From Serratia sp. PL17 (GTDB taxonomy: Bacteria; Pseudomonadota; Gammaproteobacteria; Enterobacterales; Enterobacteriaceae), in contig NZ_JAFIBY010000001.1 in the NCBI RefSeq assembly GCF_017832355.1, positions 1,302,001 through 1,366,000 on the forward strand: a stretch of 64,000 nucleotides of DNA, given 5' to 3'. Below, piece after piece: positions 26,985 through 36,813 of the stretch. The notes below the pieces were generated by a model. That model was given only the letters and a program-made list of their open reading frames with translations. It was not told the origin of the DNA and made no database searches. The first letter of the stretch is position 1, and every line of letters starts with the position of its first letter. The position numbers were made by a program, and so were the translations under genes.

Positions 26985-27641
26985 ATCTCTCCTACAACTG
27001 GGGGTATCGATACCGCCCGAATTGAATTATTGAATGCAACAATTAACTACCGTGAGAAAAACGCGCCCAATATATGGCTTTTTACCCCCCGGCTCAATAG
27101 TTATTTGGCCGGTAAAAATTTATTGTTTTTTCGATAAAAATCAACAAATTGCTGCTTTATTGGCCAATAATGACGTATTTTGGGTTCGCTATGATGCTTG
27201 ACAAGGCACAAAAATCCCCCTCAGAAAAAGTAGGGGTACAGGTCCAATGCATTTATTTTGAAGGTAATTTTCGGGGACGGGTCCCTATTTTACGAAGGGA
27301 TTTTTGAAGCAACGACTTATTATAAATAATCCGTTGCTTAGACATTAACCCACTTTAGCGAACAGGCCGGGCTTTTTTCCATGATAACCGGACAATTTCC
27401 AGGGGCCCGCTGTGGCGAACAGCGAATTTTAGTGTCGTTTAGGCACACTCCCAGTGGGTTACTGTTGCGTGAAGAACGGCGCATGCCTTCGTCAGGATGA
27501 CCGATTCAAAACAAGAATCCGGAAAAACCTCGAAAAACGTCTAAGCTCAATGCAAATAAGTCATTTAGGGTGCGGTGTTAAGGCAATAAGGCAGCGGCTT
27601 GAACCAACATCGCCCAGGAACAGTCATCCGGAGCACAACAC
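26985..27641. other. Long leader region between dat and the GGDEF gene
   Basis: No gene is supported. At 27079-27118 TTTTTACC and GGTAAAAA flank CCGG/GGCCGG arms, giving an interrupted inverted repeat that could be a terminator or RNA element. Short repeats such as GGGACGGGTCCC occur near 27280. I see no match to a c-di-GMP riboswitch. The region must hold two divergent promoters. Confidence 0.4.
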
Positions 27642-29519
27642 ATGTTCGAGCCATGTTTTCCAGAGAATGAAGCCGAACGTTTGTCGGTTTTGAACTCGTT
27701 GAATGTACTGGACACGAATGCGGTAGAAAAGTTAGACCGCGTTACGCGGTTAGCCGCCAAGTACTTCGGCGTCAGCATTGCCTTAATCTCGTTGATCGAT
27801 CGTGAGCGTCAATGGTTCCTGTCACGCTTTGGTTTGGATGCCCGCGAAACCCCTCGCAACATCTCATTTTGCGGTCACGCCATTTTGCAACGAGACATGT
27901 TGGTCGTGCCCGATACTGCAGCCGATCCCCGGTTCTTTGACAACCCGTTGGTCACCGGCGGGCCAAAGATAGGTTTCTATGCCGGGCAACCCTTGCGTTC
28001 ACTGGACGGTCTGCCGCTGGGTACACTCTGTATTATTGACGGACACCCTCAGACATTCTCTTCGGAGATGATGCGCGACTTACGCGATTTTGCCGCCGTT
28101 ATCGAAGAATATCTGCACAGTATTGAGCGTGACATCTATACCGAAAGCCTGAGGTCAAACCTACAGCGTACAGAGGCGTTATTTGAACAAACCTTTTCTC
28201 AGGCAGCCGTGGGGATGGCGCTTATCTCACTGGAAGGATACTGGTTGCGCGTCAATCCGCGAATTTGTGAGATGTTGCAGTATTCGGAACGGGAACTGTT
28301 GGAGCGTACCTTCCAGGACATCACGCATCGCGATGATCTAAACACCGACCTTGGGTTGTTGAAACAGCTATTAGCCAATGAAATCGACACGTATTCGATG
28401 GAGAAGCGCTATATCCGCGCGGACAGCTCAACGATTTGGGTTCAGCTGACCGTTGCGCTCAATCGTTTACCGAACGGAAATCCGCATCACTTTATTTCTG
28501 TCATTGTCGATATCAGCGAGCGCAAGGCGGCAGAAGCCGATCTTTATTCACTGCAACATGAACTCGAAGACCGGGTAGAGGCCCGTACTCGGGAACTTAA
28601 GGTTGTTGTGACTAAACTCAACCAGGAAATTGCAAATCGAGCGCTCACCGAGCTGCAGCTCAGTACTGAAAAAGAGCGCCTGCGGGCGATTACCGACAAT
28701 ATGCCGGCGTTGGTCAGCCAGATTGATGCCGATGAACGCTATCTTTTTGCTAACAGCGCTTACAAAACCTGGTTTGGTCTGGAAGAAGAACGTCTTAAAG
28801 GCATGACCGTGCAAGCCTTTATGGGCGAGAGCGCATATGAAATGGCGAAACCCATGATTGAGCTGGCGCTGCGGGGGCAAACGGTGAGCTTCGAGAATGA
28901 ACTGCAAACACGCCAGGGCTCGCTGATGATTCACACCACGCTGGTACCCAGTGAAACCCGAGGCTTCTATATTCTATCAATGGATATTACCGAGCTTAAG
29001 CGGTTACAACGTCGGTTGGAGTACGATGTCTCTCATGACATGCTGACAGGCTTAACCAATCGGCGCGCTTTTTTACTTCGGTTAGGTGCAACCTTACAAG
29101 CGTGCTGCCCACAGCAACAGATGGCGTTGCTGTTTATCGATCTTGATGGTTTTAAAAACCTGAATGACAGTTTTGGTCATGATTTTGGCGATCTTATTCT
29201 TAAGACCTTTGCTGATCTGCTCAGTGCCTGTGCAGGTCCCCATCACAGCGTTTCGCGGCTTGCCGGCGACGAGTTTACGGTTATCCTCTGGCCGCTGACG
29301 CAACCTCAGCAGCAGGTGCGCGCCTTTTGCGAGTGTGTATTGGCAGCGCTAGCGGCAACAGAACGGGTCGGCAATCAAAAAGTGTGTCTCTCAGCCAGTA
29401 TCGGCGCAGCCATATCCCCGGGGGGCAATATTACGGCCGAGGCTCTGCTGACGAGAGCAGACGATGCTATGTATCGTGCGAAATCTGCGGGCAAAGGAAC
29501 CTATGCAATCCGTGAGTGA
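27642..29519 (+). CDS. GAF-PAS-PAS-GGDEF diguanylate cyclase
   Basis: 625 residues, cytoplasmic. The N-terminus is a GAF domain (about 15-165; SFCGHAIL, GFYAGQPLRS). Two PAS domains follow (about 180-300 and 345-450), joined by a coiled segment (ELEDRVEARTRELKVVVTKL). The C-terminal GGDEF domain covers about 460-622. The active site reads RLAGDEF, so the first Gly is Ala; AGDEF variants are often active. The I-site RxxD that gives product inhibition is not seen at its usual position. It is therefore a likely diguanylate cyclase without feedback control. It is transcribed alone and faces the Ni-transporter end of the hydrogenase island. Confidence 0.85.
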   Translation: MFEPCFPENEAERLSVLNSLNVLDTNAVEKLDRVTRLAAKYFGVSIALISLIDRERQWFLSRFGLDARETPRNISFCGHAILQRDMLVVPDTAADPRFFDNPLVTGGPKIGFYAGQPLRSLDGLPLGTLCIIDGHPQTFSSEMMRDLRDFAAVIEEYLHSIERDIYTESLRSNLQRTEALFEQTFSQAAVGMALISLEGYWLRVNPRICEMLQYSERELLERTFQDITHRDDLNTDLGLLKQLLANEIDTYSMEKRYIRADSSTIWVQLTVALNRLPNGNPHHFISVIVDISERKAAEADLYSLQHELEDRVEARTRELKVVVTKLNQEIANRALTELQLSTEKERLRAITDNMPALVSQIDADERYLFANSAYKTWFGLEEERLKGMTVQAFMGESAYEMAKPMIELALRGQTVSFENELQTRQGSLMIHTTLVPSETRGFYILSMDITELKRLQRRLEYDVSHDMLTGLTNRRAFLLRLGATLQACCPQQQMALLFIDLDGFKNLNDSFGHDFGDLILKTFADLLSACAGPHHSVSRLAGDEFTVILWPLTQPQQQVRAFCECVLAALAATERVGNQKVCLSASIGAAISPGGNITAEALLTRADDAMYRAKSAGKGTYAIRE

Positions 29520-29593
29520 TGGGGATCAAGCATCACGATCAGAATGCCCAAAAAAATGGAGCCCTGAGTTTTTGTGTCATTAGGTAGGGAAGT

Positions 29594-29624
29594 GACAGCT
29601 TCTGTCGGTGATGACGAAGCTGTC
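29594..29624. terminator. Hairpin between the GGDEF gene and the nickel permease gene
   Basis: GACAGCTTC (29594-29602) pairs with GAAGCTGTC (29616-29624). It lies between convergent stops. There is no clear T-run, so termination is only likely. Confidence 0.4.
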
Positions 29625-29633
29625 GATTGAGTG

Positions 29634-30665
29634 CTAAACGGCGAGCGAATCATAATTTTTGCGGCGGTAATTAATCGCGGACCATGCCCACAGCACCACA
29701 AACAGTGCGATGGCGGCGTAACCGACGCGCCCCATATTGTCATTGAGGATCTCAACACCGTGCCACAGGCCGCCTTGTAATCCCAGCTTGTCGGCCAATA
29801 AACCCAAACCTTCCAACCCGCCAATCACCAGGGCGATGACCACGCTGGTTGCCGTGATGGTCATGTTGTAATACAGCTTGCGGATCGGTTTGTTGAATGC
29901 CCAACCATAAGCGCCGACCATCACAAAATTATCCAACGAGTCAATCAGCGCCATGCCACTGGCGAACAGCAATGGGAACACCATGATTGACCAGACTGAC
30001 ATCCCAGAGGTTGCACCGGCTGCGGAGATACCCAGTAAACCGACCTCGGTGGCAGTATCAAATCCTAGGCCAAACAAAAAACCGACCAGATACATATGCC
30101 AGCTTTTATTCACCAGATTAAAGGCAAAGCGATACAAACGCGTCATTATGCCGCCAGTGCCGCTCACCAGAAGATCAACATCCTTTTCCCGTAGTGTCAC
30201 ACCGCGCTTTACCTGGCGGAATATGCGGTAAACATCACGAAAAATCATCCAGTTTAACAACGCCATCGCCAGCAGGAACAAGGAGGAGATCAATGTCCCC
30301 AGCGTGGCGCCGTATTGATGCAACCAACCTATGCGATCGCCAAAGGCCAATGAAGTGGCGGCAATTGCAATACACGCCAGGATCACGATGCTGGAGTGCC
30401 CCAGGGAGAAAAACGCCCCGACGGAAATCGGACGTTGGCCTTGTTGCATCAGTTTACGTGTAACGTTATCTATGGCCGCAATATGATCGGCATCTACGGC
30501 ATGGCGCAGCCCATACCCATAAGCCAGTATTGCAGCGGCGATCAACGTAGGGTGATGGCTGAAGGCAAAAAAAGCGGCGGCCCAGGCCATCAGGTTCAGG
30601 ATCACTAACGCCACTAATAACCAAAATGCGCGGGTATGGGTATGGAAAAACGCAGAGTTTAACAT
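29634..30665 (-). CDS. Nickel/cobalt permease of the NiCoT family
   Basis: AGGATATAAA precedes ATG 30665, which gives a 343-residue protein; the longer frame to 30752 runs into hypF and is rejected. It has about eight hydrophobic segments and the family metal signature HAVDADHIAAIDN in the second. Further NiCoT blocks are SLGHSSIVI and LFGLGFDTATEVGLL. It starts one base after the hypF stop, so the two genes form one unit. It should import Ni(II) for the NiFe hydrogenase encoded here. E. coli uses the Nik ABC system for this purpose and lacks a NiCoT gene in its hyc/hyp loci. Confidence 0.9.
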   Translation of the reverse strand: MLNSAFFHTHTRAFWLLVALVILNLMAWAAAFFAFSHHPTLIAAAILAYGYGLRHAVDADHIAAIDNVTRKLMQQGQRPISVGAFFSLGHSSIVILACIAIAATSLAFGDRIGWLHQYGATLGTLISSLFLLAMALLNWMIFRDVYRIFRQVKRGVTLREKDVDLLVSGTGGIMTRLYRFAFNLVNKSWHMYLVGFLFGLGFDTATEVGLLGISAAGATSGMSVWSIMVFPLLFASGMALIDSLDNFVMVGAYGWAFNKPIRKLYYNMTITATSVVIALVIGGLEGLGLLADKLGLQGGLWHGVEILNDNMGRVGYAAIALFVVLWAWSAINYRRKNYDSLAV

Positions 30666-30666
30666 T

Positions 30667-32964
30667 TTATATCCTGTCAATATGTGAAGAAGAAACCGGG
30701 GAGCGCTGGGCACAGGCAACCAGTGCCTGACCAAAGGCCAGCCCGCCGTCACCGGCAGGCAGTTTCTGTGGCAGTAACACCTGCAACGGTGCTAAATGAA
30801 ACTGCAGCCGTTGGCGCAGTAAACGGTTATGCAGCACGCCGCCGCTTACCGCGACATGCCGAATGCCGTGTTGAGCAGCAAAATGTTTCGCCATATGGGC
30901 AAATCCTTGCGCAAGCGCATCATGAAACGCCCAAGCCTGTTGCGGGGCGGGGGCATGCCAGTTCAACCATTGCTGCCAGAACACGGACAAATCCAACTGA
31001 TGGCCACGAAGCGGCAACGTAACCGGGTGGGCGCAAGGCTCGCTTTGGTGGGCAACTGCCTCAAAAATGCTGGACGCTTCGCCCTCCCAACTTTGCTGTG
31101 CGGGTGCATAGCCCAGCGCCGCTGCCGCGGCATCAAACAAGCGGCCGCAGGAAGAGGCTAAAGGGGCATTAATGCTGGCGTTAATCGCATGCAGCAGCGG
31201 TTGCCAAGGGATTGCCAATAACGGCTTAGCCTGAGGGTAGCGTTGCCAGTCCGGCACGAAACGCGCAAAGTGCGCGAGCTGATTACGCCAGGGGTGTTGC
31301 GCGGCGAGATCGCCACCCGGTAACGCGACGGCTGGCAGCCCCCCCAGATGACGGCACCGACGGTAATCCACTAACAGGCACTCTCCGCCCCATAAGGCAC
31401 CATCCTGCCCATAACCGAGACCGTCTAGCGCCAGACCGATCACGGCATCGCCGTCTAATTTCCAGTGGTGTTCGGCCAGGCAAGCGGCCAAATGTGCATG
31501 ATGATGCAACACCGGGGTTACCGGCAGCGATTGCTGCGCGGCCCATTGATGGCTGACATAACCGGGGTGTGCGTCACTTGCCAGCCGCTGCGGTTGGCAA
31601 TGATATAGGCCGATGAAATGTTGCATCGCATGTTGCCACTGTTGCTGGATATCCTCCCGCTCCAACTCGCCAAAATGGGCGCTAAGCATGGCGTTATGTC
31701 CGGTTACCAGGCAAAAAGTATTTTTGCGGTCGCCACCTACAGCCAGCAAGGGGGGTTGAGACGGAAAACCGGGCGGTAGCGGCAGGGCATCAGGAACAAA
31801 TCCGCGCGCCCGGCGTAACATTTCATGGCCATCCGGCAGCAAACGGACGAGAGAGTCGTCAGCCCGTTGCAGGATTTCGCGATCGTGCATGAGCCACAGA
31901 TCGGCTATTCCAGACAGGTCGGACAACGCCTGCTCATTGGTTAATACCGGCGCATGGCCTGCATTATTGCCAGAGGTCATCACCAGCGGTCTTTGTATTT
32001 CTTGCATCAAGAGATGCTGGATCGGATTGGACGGTAACATTAAGCCCACTTCACCCAGTTGTGGGGCAATAGCGGTGGACAGCGGTGCGTTGGCGTGCTG
32101 CTTCACCAGCACGATAGGGGCTGCCGGCGAGGTCAATAATGCCTGTAGCCGTGCCAGGTCAACCCCCGTCGCACAGCGCGCCAGCCAATGGGGATCCGGT
32201 AACATCACTGCCAGCGGTTTGCTCGGTCGCCGTTTACGCAGGCGAAGACGTTCGACGGCCTGGGTGTTGGTGGCGTCGCAGGCCAGATGAAAACCGCCCA
32301 GGCCTTTGATGGCCACAATGTCCCCGGCAGCCAGGGCAACGGCGGCCTGTTGCAGTGCCGCGTCGCCCCGATGCTGAGGGGCCCCTTGTGCCTCGCAGCA
32401 GAACAACGCCGGCCCGCAATCGCCGCAGGCCACCGGCTGAGCATGAAAGCGACGGTTTTGCGGGGCGTGATACTCTCGCTTGCAGCTAGGGCAGAGAACA
32501 AATGGTGCCATGCTGGTCGCCGGGCGATCATAAGGCATAGCGCGAATAATGGTAAAACGTGGGCCGCAATGCGTGCAGTTGATAAAAGGATAACGGTAAC
32601 GCCGATCTTGAGGATCGTTCATTTCCTGCAGGCATTGTGGGCAGGTTGCCGCGTCTGGAACGACATGCGTTGCCAAAGAACCGCATTGGCTGGAACGGAT
32701 ACTGAAGTCGCTGGGCGCGTGTAACCAGGTAAACGGCCATTGCTGGATGCGCTCGATCTGCGCTAAAGGCGGAGCCTGTTGGTGCAATACGTGTAGGAAA
32801 ACCGCCAGATCAACGGGGTGGAGCAGACGAATTTCAACGCCTGCACTGTCGTTCCAAACCTCGCCGAACACGTTGAGCTGTTTGGCCAGCTGCCAAACAA
32901 AAGGTCGGAAGCCGACGCCCTGTACTTTGCCACTGACACGTAGCAGTAATCCGGGATGGGACAT
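30667..32964 (-). CDS. hypF: Hydrogenase maturation carbamoyltransferase HypF
   Basis: 765 residues. An N-terminal acylphosphatase domain ([16 protein letters not shown]) is followed by two zinc-ribbon pairs (CPQCLQEM and NCTHCGPRF, then CPSCKREY and CGDCGPALF). A YrdC-like domain ([12 protein letters not shown]) and a C-terminal Kae1-like domain ([24 protein letters not shown]) complete it. It uses carbamoyl phosphate and ATP to carbamoylate the C-terminal Cys of HypE, the source of the CN ligands of the NiFe site. It lies 97 bp after fdhF; an imperfect hairpin at about 33020-33046 lies in that gap. In E. coli hypF sits with hydN away from hyc; here all are joined. Confidence 0.93.
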   Translation of the reverse strand: MSHPGLLLRVSGKVQGVGFRPFVWQLAKQLNVFGEVWNDSAGVEIRLLHPVDLAVFLHVLHQQAPPLAQIERIQQWPFTWLHAPSDFSIRSSQCGSLATHVVPDAATCPQCLQEMNDPQDRRYRYPFINCTHCGPRFTIIRAMPYDRPATSMAPFVLCPSCKREYHAPQNRRFHAQPVACGDCGPALFCCEAQGAPQHRGDAALQQAAVALAAGDIVAIKGLGGFHLACDATNTQAVERLRLRKRRPSKPLAVMLPDPHWLARCATGVDLARLQALLTSPAAPIVLVKQHANAPLSTAIAPQLGEVGLMLPSNPIQHLLMQEIQRPLVMTSGNNAGHAPVLTNEQALSDLSGIADLWLMHDREILQRADDSLVRLLPDGHEMLRRARGFVPDALPLPPGFPSQPPLLAVGGDRKNTFCLVTGHNAMLSAHFGELEREDIQQQWQHAMQHFIGLYHCQPQRLASDAHPGYVSHQWAAQQSLPVTPVLHHHAHLAACLAEHHWKLDGDAVIGLALDGLGYGQDGALWGGECLLVDYRRCRHLGGLPAVALPGGDLAAQHPWRNQLAHFARFVPDWQRYPQAKPLLAIPWQPLLHAINASINAPLASSCGRLFDAAAAALGYAPAQQSWEGEASSIFEAVAHQSEPCAHPVTLPLRGHQLDLSVFWQQWLNWHAPAPQQAWAFHDALAQGFAHMAKHFAAQHGIRHVAVSGGVLHNRLLRQRLQFHLAPLQVLLPQKLPAGDGGLAFGQALVACAQRSPVSSSHIDRI

Positions 32965-33061
32965 TGTTGATTACCTTCTGCGGGGGCTGTTGGTCGGCTC
33001 CCGAAAAACCTCTTTCTCAAGGGGGCAGTCATCCACTGCTCCCCCTGACAATCATGGGGCG

Positions 33062-35218
33062 TTACATCACGTCTTCAGCCGCACGGCGCAGACGGGCTTT
33101 CATGTCGCTGTAGCTCTGTTGCGCATAGTTTTCTGCCCAGTTTTGATCGGTGATCGCGTCCAGTTTTACCGCACAGTATTTGGTTTCCGGCGTTTTGGAG
33201 ATCGGATCCAGATTCTCCTGGGTGAGCTCGTTACAGGCGCCAATCCACCACTGGTAGGTCATATACACCGCCCCCAGATTAATACGTGCGTTGTAGTTGG
33301 CGCGGCTGATCACCTTGCCGCGGCGTGAACTGACCCACACCAATTGCTGATCGGCAATGCCCAACGCAGTAGCGTCTTGCGGATTGACCTGCACGAACCC
33401 GGGTTCATCGGCCAAGGTTTGCAGCGCAGCGCAGTTACCGGTCATTGAACGGCAAGAGTAGTGGCCGACTTCACGCACGGTACACAACACCAGTGGGTAG
33501 TCGGCATCTGGGATTTCCGCGGGTGCACGCCATGCAGTGGCAAATAATTGGCCTTTACCGGATGGCGTGGTGAACTGGTTGCCTTGATACAGATAAGGCG
33601 TTCCCTGACTTTCCAACGTGGTACAAGGCCATTGCACATGGCCAAGCTCGCCCATTTTTTCGTACGTGGCACCGTAAAACAGCGGGCAGAGTTCACGCAT
33701 TTCGTCCCAAATCTGCTGGTTATCATCGTAATGCATCGGATAACCCATTTCGGTGGCCAGCAAACTGATGATTTCCCAATCCCGTTTGACGTTGTATTGC
33801 GGCTCGATGGCTTTCTCGAAACGTTGGAACCCGCGATCGGCGCAGGAGAATACGCCGCCATGCTCACCCCACGAGGTGGACGGTAAAATCACATCGGCCT
33901 GCTCGGCGGTTTTGGTCATGAAGATGTCTTGCACCACCACAAAGTCCAGCCGCTCGAACGCGCCACGTACCAGGCTGAGGTCGGCTTCTGTCTGCAGCGG
34001 GTCTTCACCCATGATGTAGTAGGCTTTCACTTTGCCTTCATGGACCAAATGCGGGATTTCGGTAATGCGATAACCGACGTTGGGATCCATCCTGGCGGCG
34101 TCAATGCCCCAGGCCGCGGCGAATTTGGCACGGACGTCCGCGTCAGTTACGGCTTGATAGCCAGGGAACTCATTGGGCAGTACGCCCATGTCACAGGCAC
34201 CCTGAACGTTGTTCTGCCCGCGTACCGGCCCGACGCCCACGTTGGCTCGACCCAGATTGCCGGTAAGCAGCGCCAAGCTGGCGAGGCCTTTGACCACATC
34301 GACGGCCTGACCGAATTGCGTCACGCCCATTCCCCACATAATGGTAGCGGAAGGGGCGCTGGCGTAGGTTCGCATTGCCTGACGGATCTGCTGGGCGGTG
34401 ACGCCGGTGAGGTGTTCGACCGCCTCTGGGGCGTAGTCCGCCAACTGTTGACGGTAAGCTTCAAATCCCTCGGTGTATTTGGCCACGTAGTCGCGGTCAT
34501 ACAGATTTTCTTCAATCAATACATAGGCGAAGGCATTCACCAACGCCATGTTGCAGCCGTTCTTGATTTGCAAATGCTGATCTGCGATACGTGCGGTTTC
34601 AATACGGCGCGGGTCGCACACAACAATTTGTGCCCCTTTTTCTTTGGCCTTCAGCACCCGACGCGCCACGATAGGGTGTGAATCGGCACAGTTATAACCA
34701 ATGATCAGCAGACATTTGGAGTTTTCGATATCTCCTATGGAGTTGCTCATCGCGCCGTTACCCAGCGTAGCCTGCAAGCCTGCTACCGAAGGGCCGTGGC
34801 AGACACGGGCGCAACAGTCGACGTTGTTGGTGCCGATCACTGCACGGGCGAATTTCTGCATGACGTAGTTGGTTTCATTGCCCGTTCCGCGTGATGAACC
34901 GGTATGCATGATCGCACTGGCACCGTGCTTATCTTTGATCTGTTGTAGCCGTTGCGCGGTATAACGAATCGCCTCATCCCAGCTGACCGCCTCAAACTTG
35001 CCGCCTTTCTCTCGGCGAATCAGTGGCTGGCTCAGGCGAGGGGTCAAGAGTTTGGTATCGTTGAGAAAGTCCCAGCCGTAATACCCTTTCAAGCACAGCT
35101 CACCTTGATTGGTCACGCCGTCAGCTGCCTCGGCGCGGATGATTTTTCCGTTGTCGACCACCAGTTTCATTTTGCAACCTGCACCACAGTAGGGGCAGAC
35201 GGTTGTGATTTTTTTCAT
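33062..35218 (-). CDS. fdhF: Formate dehydrogenase H, cysteine-containing form
   Basis: 718 residues, close to E. coli FdhF (715). The [4Fe-4S] cysteines are C8, C11, C15 and C42 (CPYCGAGC...GELC). The molybdenum ligand position 140 is Cys (codon TGC at 34799-34801, in DCCARVCHGPSV), where E. coli has selenocysteine read from UGA. The next residue, His141, is kept. It oxidises formate to CO2 at a bis-MGD cofactor in the cytoplasm and passes electrons to HydN/HycB. It is the second gene after hydN, 11 bp apart. With Cys, synthesis does not need the Sec machinery; Cys forms are usually slower. Confidence 0.95.
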   Translation of the reverse strand: MKKITTVCPYCGAGCKMKLVVDNGKIIRAEAADGVTNQGELCLKGYYGWDFLNDTKLLTPRLSQPLIRREKGGKFEAVSWDEAIRYTAQRLQQIKDKHGASAIMHTGSSRGTGNETNYVMQKFARAVIGTNNVDCCARVCHGPSVAGLQATLGNGAMSNSIGDIENSKCLLIIGYNCADSHPIVARRVLKAKEKGAQIVVCDPRRIETARIADQHLQIKNGCNMALVNAFAYVLIEENLYDRDYVAKYTEGFEAYRQQLADYAPEAVEHLTGVTAQQIRQAMRTYASAPSATIMWGMGVTQFGQAVDVVKGLASLALLTGNLGRANVGVGPVRGQNNVQGACDMGVLPNEFPGYQAVTDADVRAKFAAAWGIDAARMDPNVGYRITEIPHLVHEGKVKAYYIMGEDPLQTEADLSLVRGAFERLDFVVVQDIFMTKTAEQADVILPSTSWGEHGGVFSCADRGFQRFEKAIEPQYNVKRDWEIISLLATEMGYPMHYDDNQQIWDEMRELCPLFYGATYEKMGELGHVQWPCTTLESQGTPYLYQGNQFTTPSGKGQLFATAWRAPAEIPDADYPLVLCTVREVGHYSCRSMTGNCAALQTLADEPGFVQVNPQDATALGIADQQLVWVSSRRGKVISRANYNARINLGAVYMTYQWWIGACNELTQENLDPISKTPETKYCAVKLDAITDQNWAENYAQQSYSDMKARLRRAAEDVM

Positions 35219-35229
35219 CGGTTCAATTC

Positions 35230-35772
35230 CTAAAACAGTGACGACATAGTGTCGAGTGCAGCGCGACGACGTTTCTCGGCGTTCATTTCCTGCAGCATAT
35301 TGCGATCAACGCAGTGCAACGCATTGGTTGGACAGGTTTCCATGCAGGCAGGGCCGCTATCTCGCCCGATGCACAGGTCGCATTTGTGGGCTTCGGCTTT
35401 TTCCGTCGTCGCACTCATCATGGCGCCGTTTTGGCGGATAACCGGGCGGGTGAGCACCTCCATTGCGCCGTAAGGGCAAGCGACAACGCAGGTTTTGCAG
35501 CCGATGCAGCGTTCTTGCATGACCAGTACCATGCCGTTGGTGCGGCTGATGGCACCATTGGGGCAAACGTTGGAGCACGGTGCGTCTTCACACTGACGAC
35601 ACAGTACGGCGGTACTGACGTTGACGCCTTTGATCACATGCAAGCGCGGGGCGAAGCTGGCGGCATTTAGCGCTGAAATATCCTGGCTTTCACTGTGCGC
35701 GATCACACAGGCGATCTCGCATGTACGGCAGCCGATACATTTTTTAGGATCGGCGATGATAAACCGGTTCAT
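35230..35772 (-). CDS. hydN: Electron-transfer ferredoxin HydN
   Basis: 180 residues with four [4Fe-4S] motifs in series: CIGCRTCEIAC, CRQCEDAPCSNVCP, CIGCKTCVVACP and CDLC...PACMETCP. GGAGTTATTG precedes ATG 35772; a TTG one codon earlier is in frame but unlikely. HydN supports electron flow from FdhF and its assembly. It is transcribed from the sigma-54 site at 35835-35849 as hydN-fdhF and probably onward to hypF-nicT. In E. coli hydN pairs with hypF, not fdhF, so the island differs from that layout. Confidence 0.93.
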   Translation of the reverse strand: MNRFIIADPKKCIGCRTCEIACVIAHSESQDISALNAASFAPRLHVIKGVNVSTAVLCRQCEDAPCSNVCPNGAISRTNGMVLVMQERCIGCKTCVVACPYGAMEVLTRPVIRQNGAMMSATTEKAEAHKCDLCIGRDSGPACMETCPTNALHCVDRNMLQEMNAEKRRRAALDTMSSLF

Positions 35773-35834
35773 CAATAACTCCTGGATTACCCTTCATTTT
35801 GGTCAGGCAGTAGAAACATCGTGCCTTCGTTTAG

Positions 35835-35849
35835 GCATAAAGCATGCCA
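35835..35849 (-). promoter_or_regulatory. Sigma-54 promoter of hydN-fdhF
   Basis: On the minus strand: TGGCATG-CTTT-ATGC with exact -24/-12 spacing. It is almost the same as the hycA promoter (TGGCACA-CTTT-ATGC). It lies about 65 bp upstream of hydN. Confidence 0.82.
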
Positions 35850-35919
35850 ATAATTAAAATTCTTTAAAAACATGCAATTAGTGAATTTTGGCGACATGGG
35901 CGGCGGCATATCGACATAA

Positions 35920-35936
35920 ATGACGATATCGCGTCA
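35920..35936. promoter_or_regulatory. Candidate FhlA binding site upstream of hydN
   Basis: ATGACGATATCGCGTCA is an imperfect inverted repeat (TGACGA ... TCGCGTCA). It is like the box at 43339 in the hycA-hycB gap, and it lies about 75 bp upstream of the hydN -24 element. It overlaps the last codons of hycI. Assignment to FhlA is by shared sequence and position. Confidence 0.55.
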
Positions 35937-36404
35937 GACATTCGTCACCACCAGTTGCGGATAGCCGCCCTGGTGTGGCCAGGCATGCAGCCGCTGGTGC
36001 AGCGTGGTCACCGCCTGTTGCACTGCCGCGCCGATGGGGTAGTAAAACGCCACCACTTCAGGTTGGATGCCGATAAATGTAATGTCAGGGATATCTTCAC
36101 GCAGTTGGTCGATCAGGAAATTGAGCGGGAGGTTATGCGTGGTCATGATGAACATGGCGGCAATGTCTTGCTCGTCGATCACTCGGGTTTCTCCCGGAGC
36201 CAGCCCCATATCGGTGGCATCGACAATCACCAATCGGTCAGGACGCAGCTCGCGGATATGGCCGATGTCATTTTCCGGCGCTGCGCCGCCGTCAATCACC
36301 GTCCAACCTGCAGGCGGGTGGCTGCCACACAATTGCGCCAACAGCGGCCCGGCGCCGTCATCACCCATCATGCAGTTACCTACACACAACAGAACATCAG
36401 TCAT
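35934..36404 (-). CDS. hycI: Hydrogenase maturation endopeptidase HycI
   Basis: 156 residues, same length as E. coli HycI. It has GNCMMGDDGAGP with the Ni-sensing Asp, DATDMGLAPGE and TTHNLPLNFLIDQL. It cleaves the C-terminal extension of HycE after nickel insertion, at DPCYSCTDR/M. Two ATGs at 36407 and 36404 follow GGAGGC; the second gives better spacing. Its start overlaps hycH by 8-11 bp. It is the last gene of the hyc operon, and its 3' end carries the putative enhancer site of hydN. Confidence 0.93.
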   Translation of the reverse strand: MTDVLLCVGNCMMGDDGAGPLLAQLCGSHPPAGWTVIDGGAAPENDIGHIRELRPDRLVIVDATDMGLAPGETRVIDEQDIAAMFIMTTHNLPLNFLIDQLREDIPDITFIGIQPEVVAFYYPIGAAVQQAVTTLHQRLHAWPHQGGYPQLVVTNV

Positions 36405-36813
36405 CATGCCTCCGAACCATCAGATAAATGGCAGGCTCGTTTTCGATCGATTGCAGCAGGGCGATCAGCCGTTGGCTCCAGTCTTGCTGCTCTGCATTCA
36501 TCTTCGGAGCAGCGGCATCCAAGGCAAGGGCTAACAGGTGGGTGTGACTGTTGTCGATACAGATTTCACCAAAGCGATCGACACCTTCCAGTTTGCGCCG
36601 TGCGGTACTGCCAGCCGGCAGTTGGGCCACCCACGCGTGGAAACCGGCTAACGGACAACGGAGTTTGGCTTCCAGACAGTCGATCACCCCCAAATGGTGA
36701 CCAATGGCCAGGCTGTAATAGATCACCTCTTGTGCTTTTGGCGGGGCTTTTTTCTCCTGCACAAATTTGCGGCTCAGGGAGTAAAAGACCACCTGGGCCT
36801 GAGAACCGGTCAT
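36397..36813 (-). CDS. hycH: Formate hydrogenlyase assembly protein HycH
   Basis: 138 residues, soluble, no metal motif. It has [16 protein letters not shown] and [33 protein letters not shown] in outline, as in HycH (136 residues in E. coli). It is needed for maturation of the hydrogenase large subunit, with an undefined biochemical role. It overlaps hycG by 4 bp and hycI by about 8 bp, consistent with a tight operon. Confidence 0.9.
   Translation of the reverse strand: MTGSQAQVVFYSLSRKFVQEKKAPPKAQEVIYYSLAIGHHLGVIDCLEAKLRCPLAGFHAWVAQLPAGSTARRKLEGVDRFGEICIDNSHTHLLALALDAAAPKMNAEQQDWSQRLIALLQSIENEPAIYLMVRRHDD

Noticed and set aside
26985-27641. c-di-GMP riboswitch before the GGDEF gene
   Set aside because: The core motifs of the known classes were not found by eye.
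27454-27693. 79-codon frame before the GGDEF gene
   Set aside because: It runs into the GGDEF start in another frame, lacks a ribosome site, and has no recognisable product.
34799-34801. Possible UGA selenocysteine codon in fdhF
   Set aside because: The codon is TGC, read on the minus strand; the frame is uninterrupted, so no recoding is needed.
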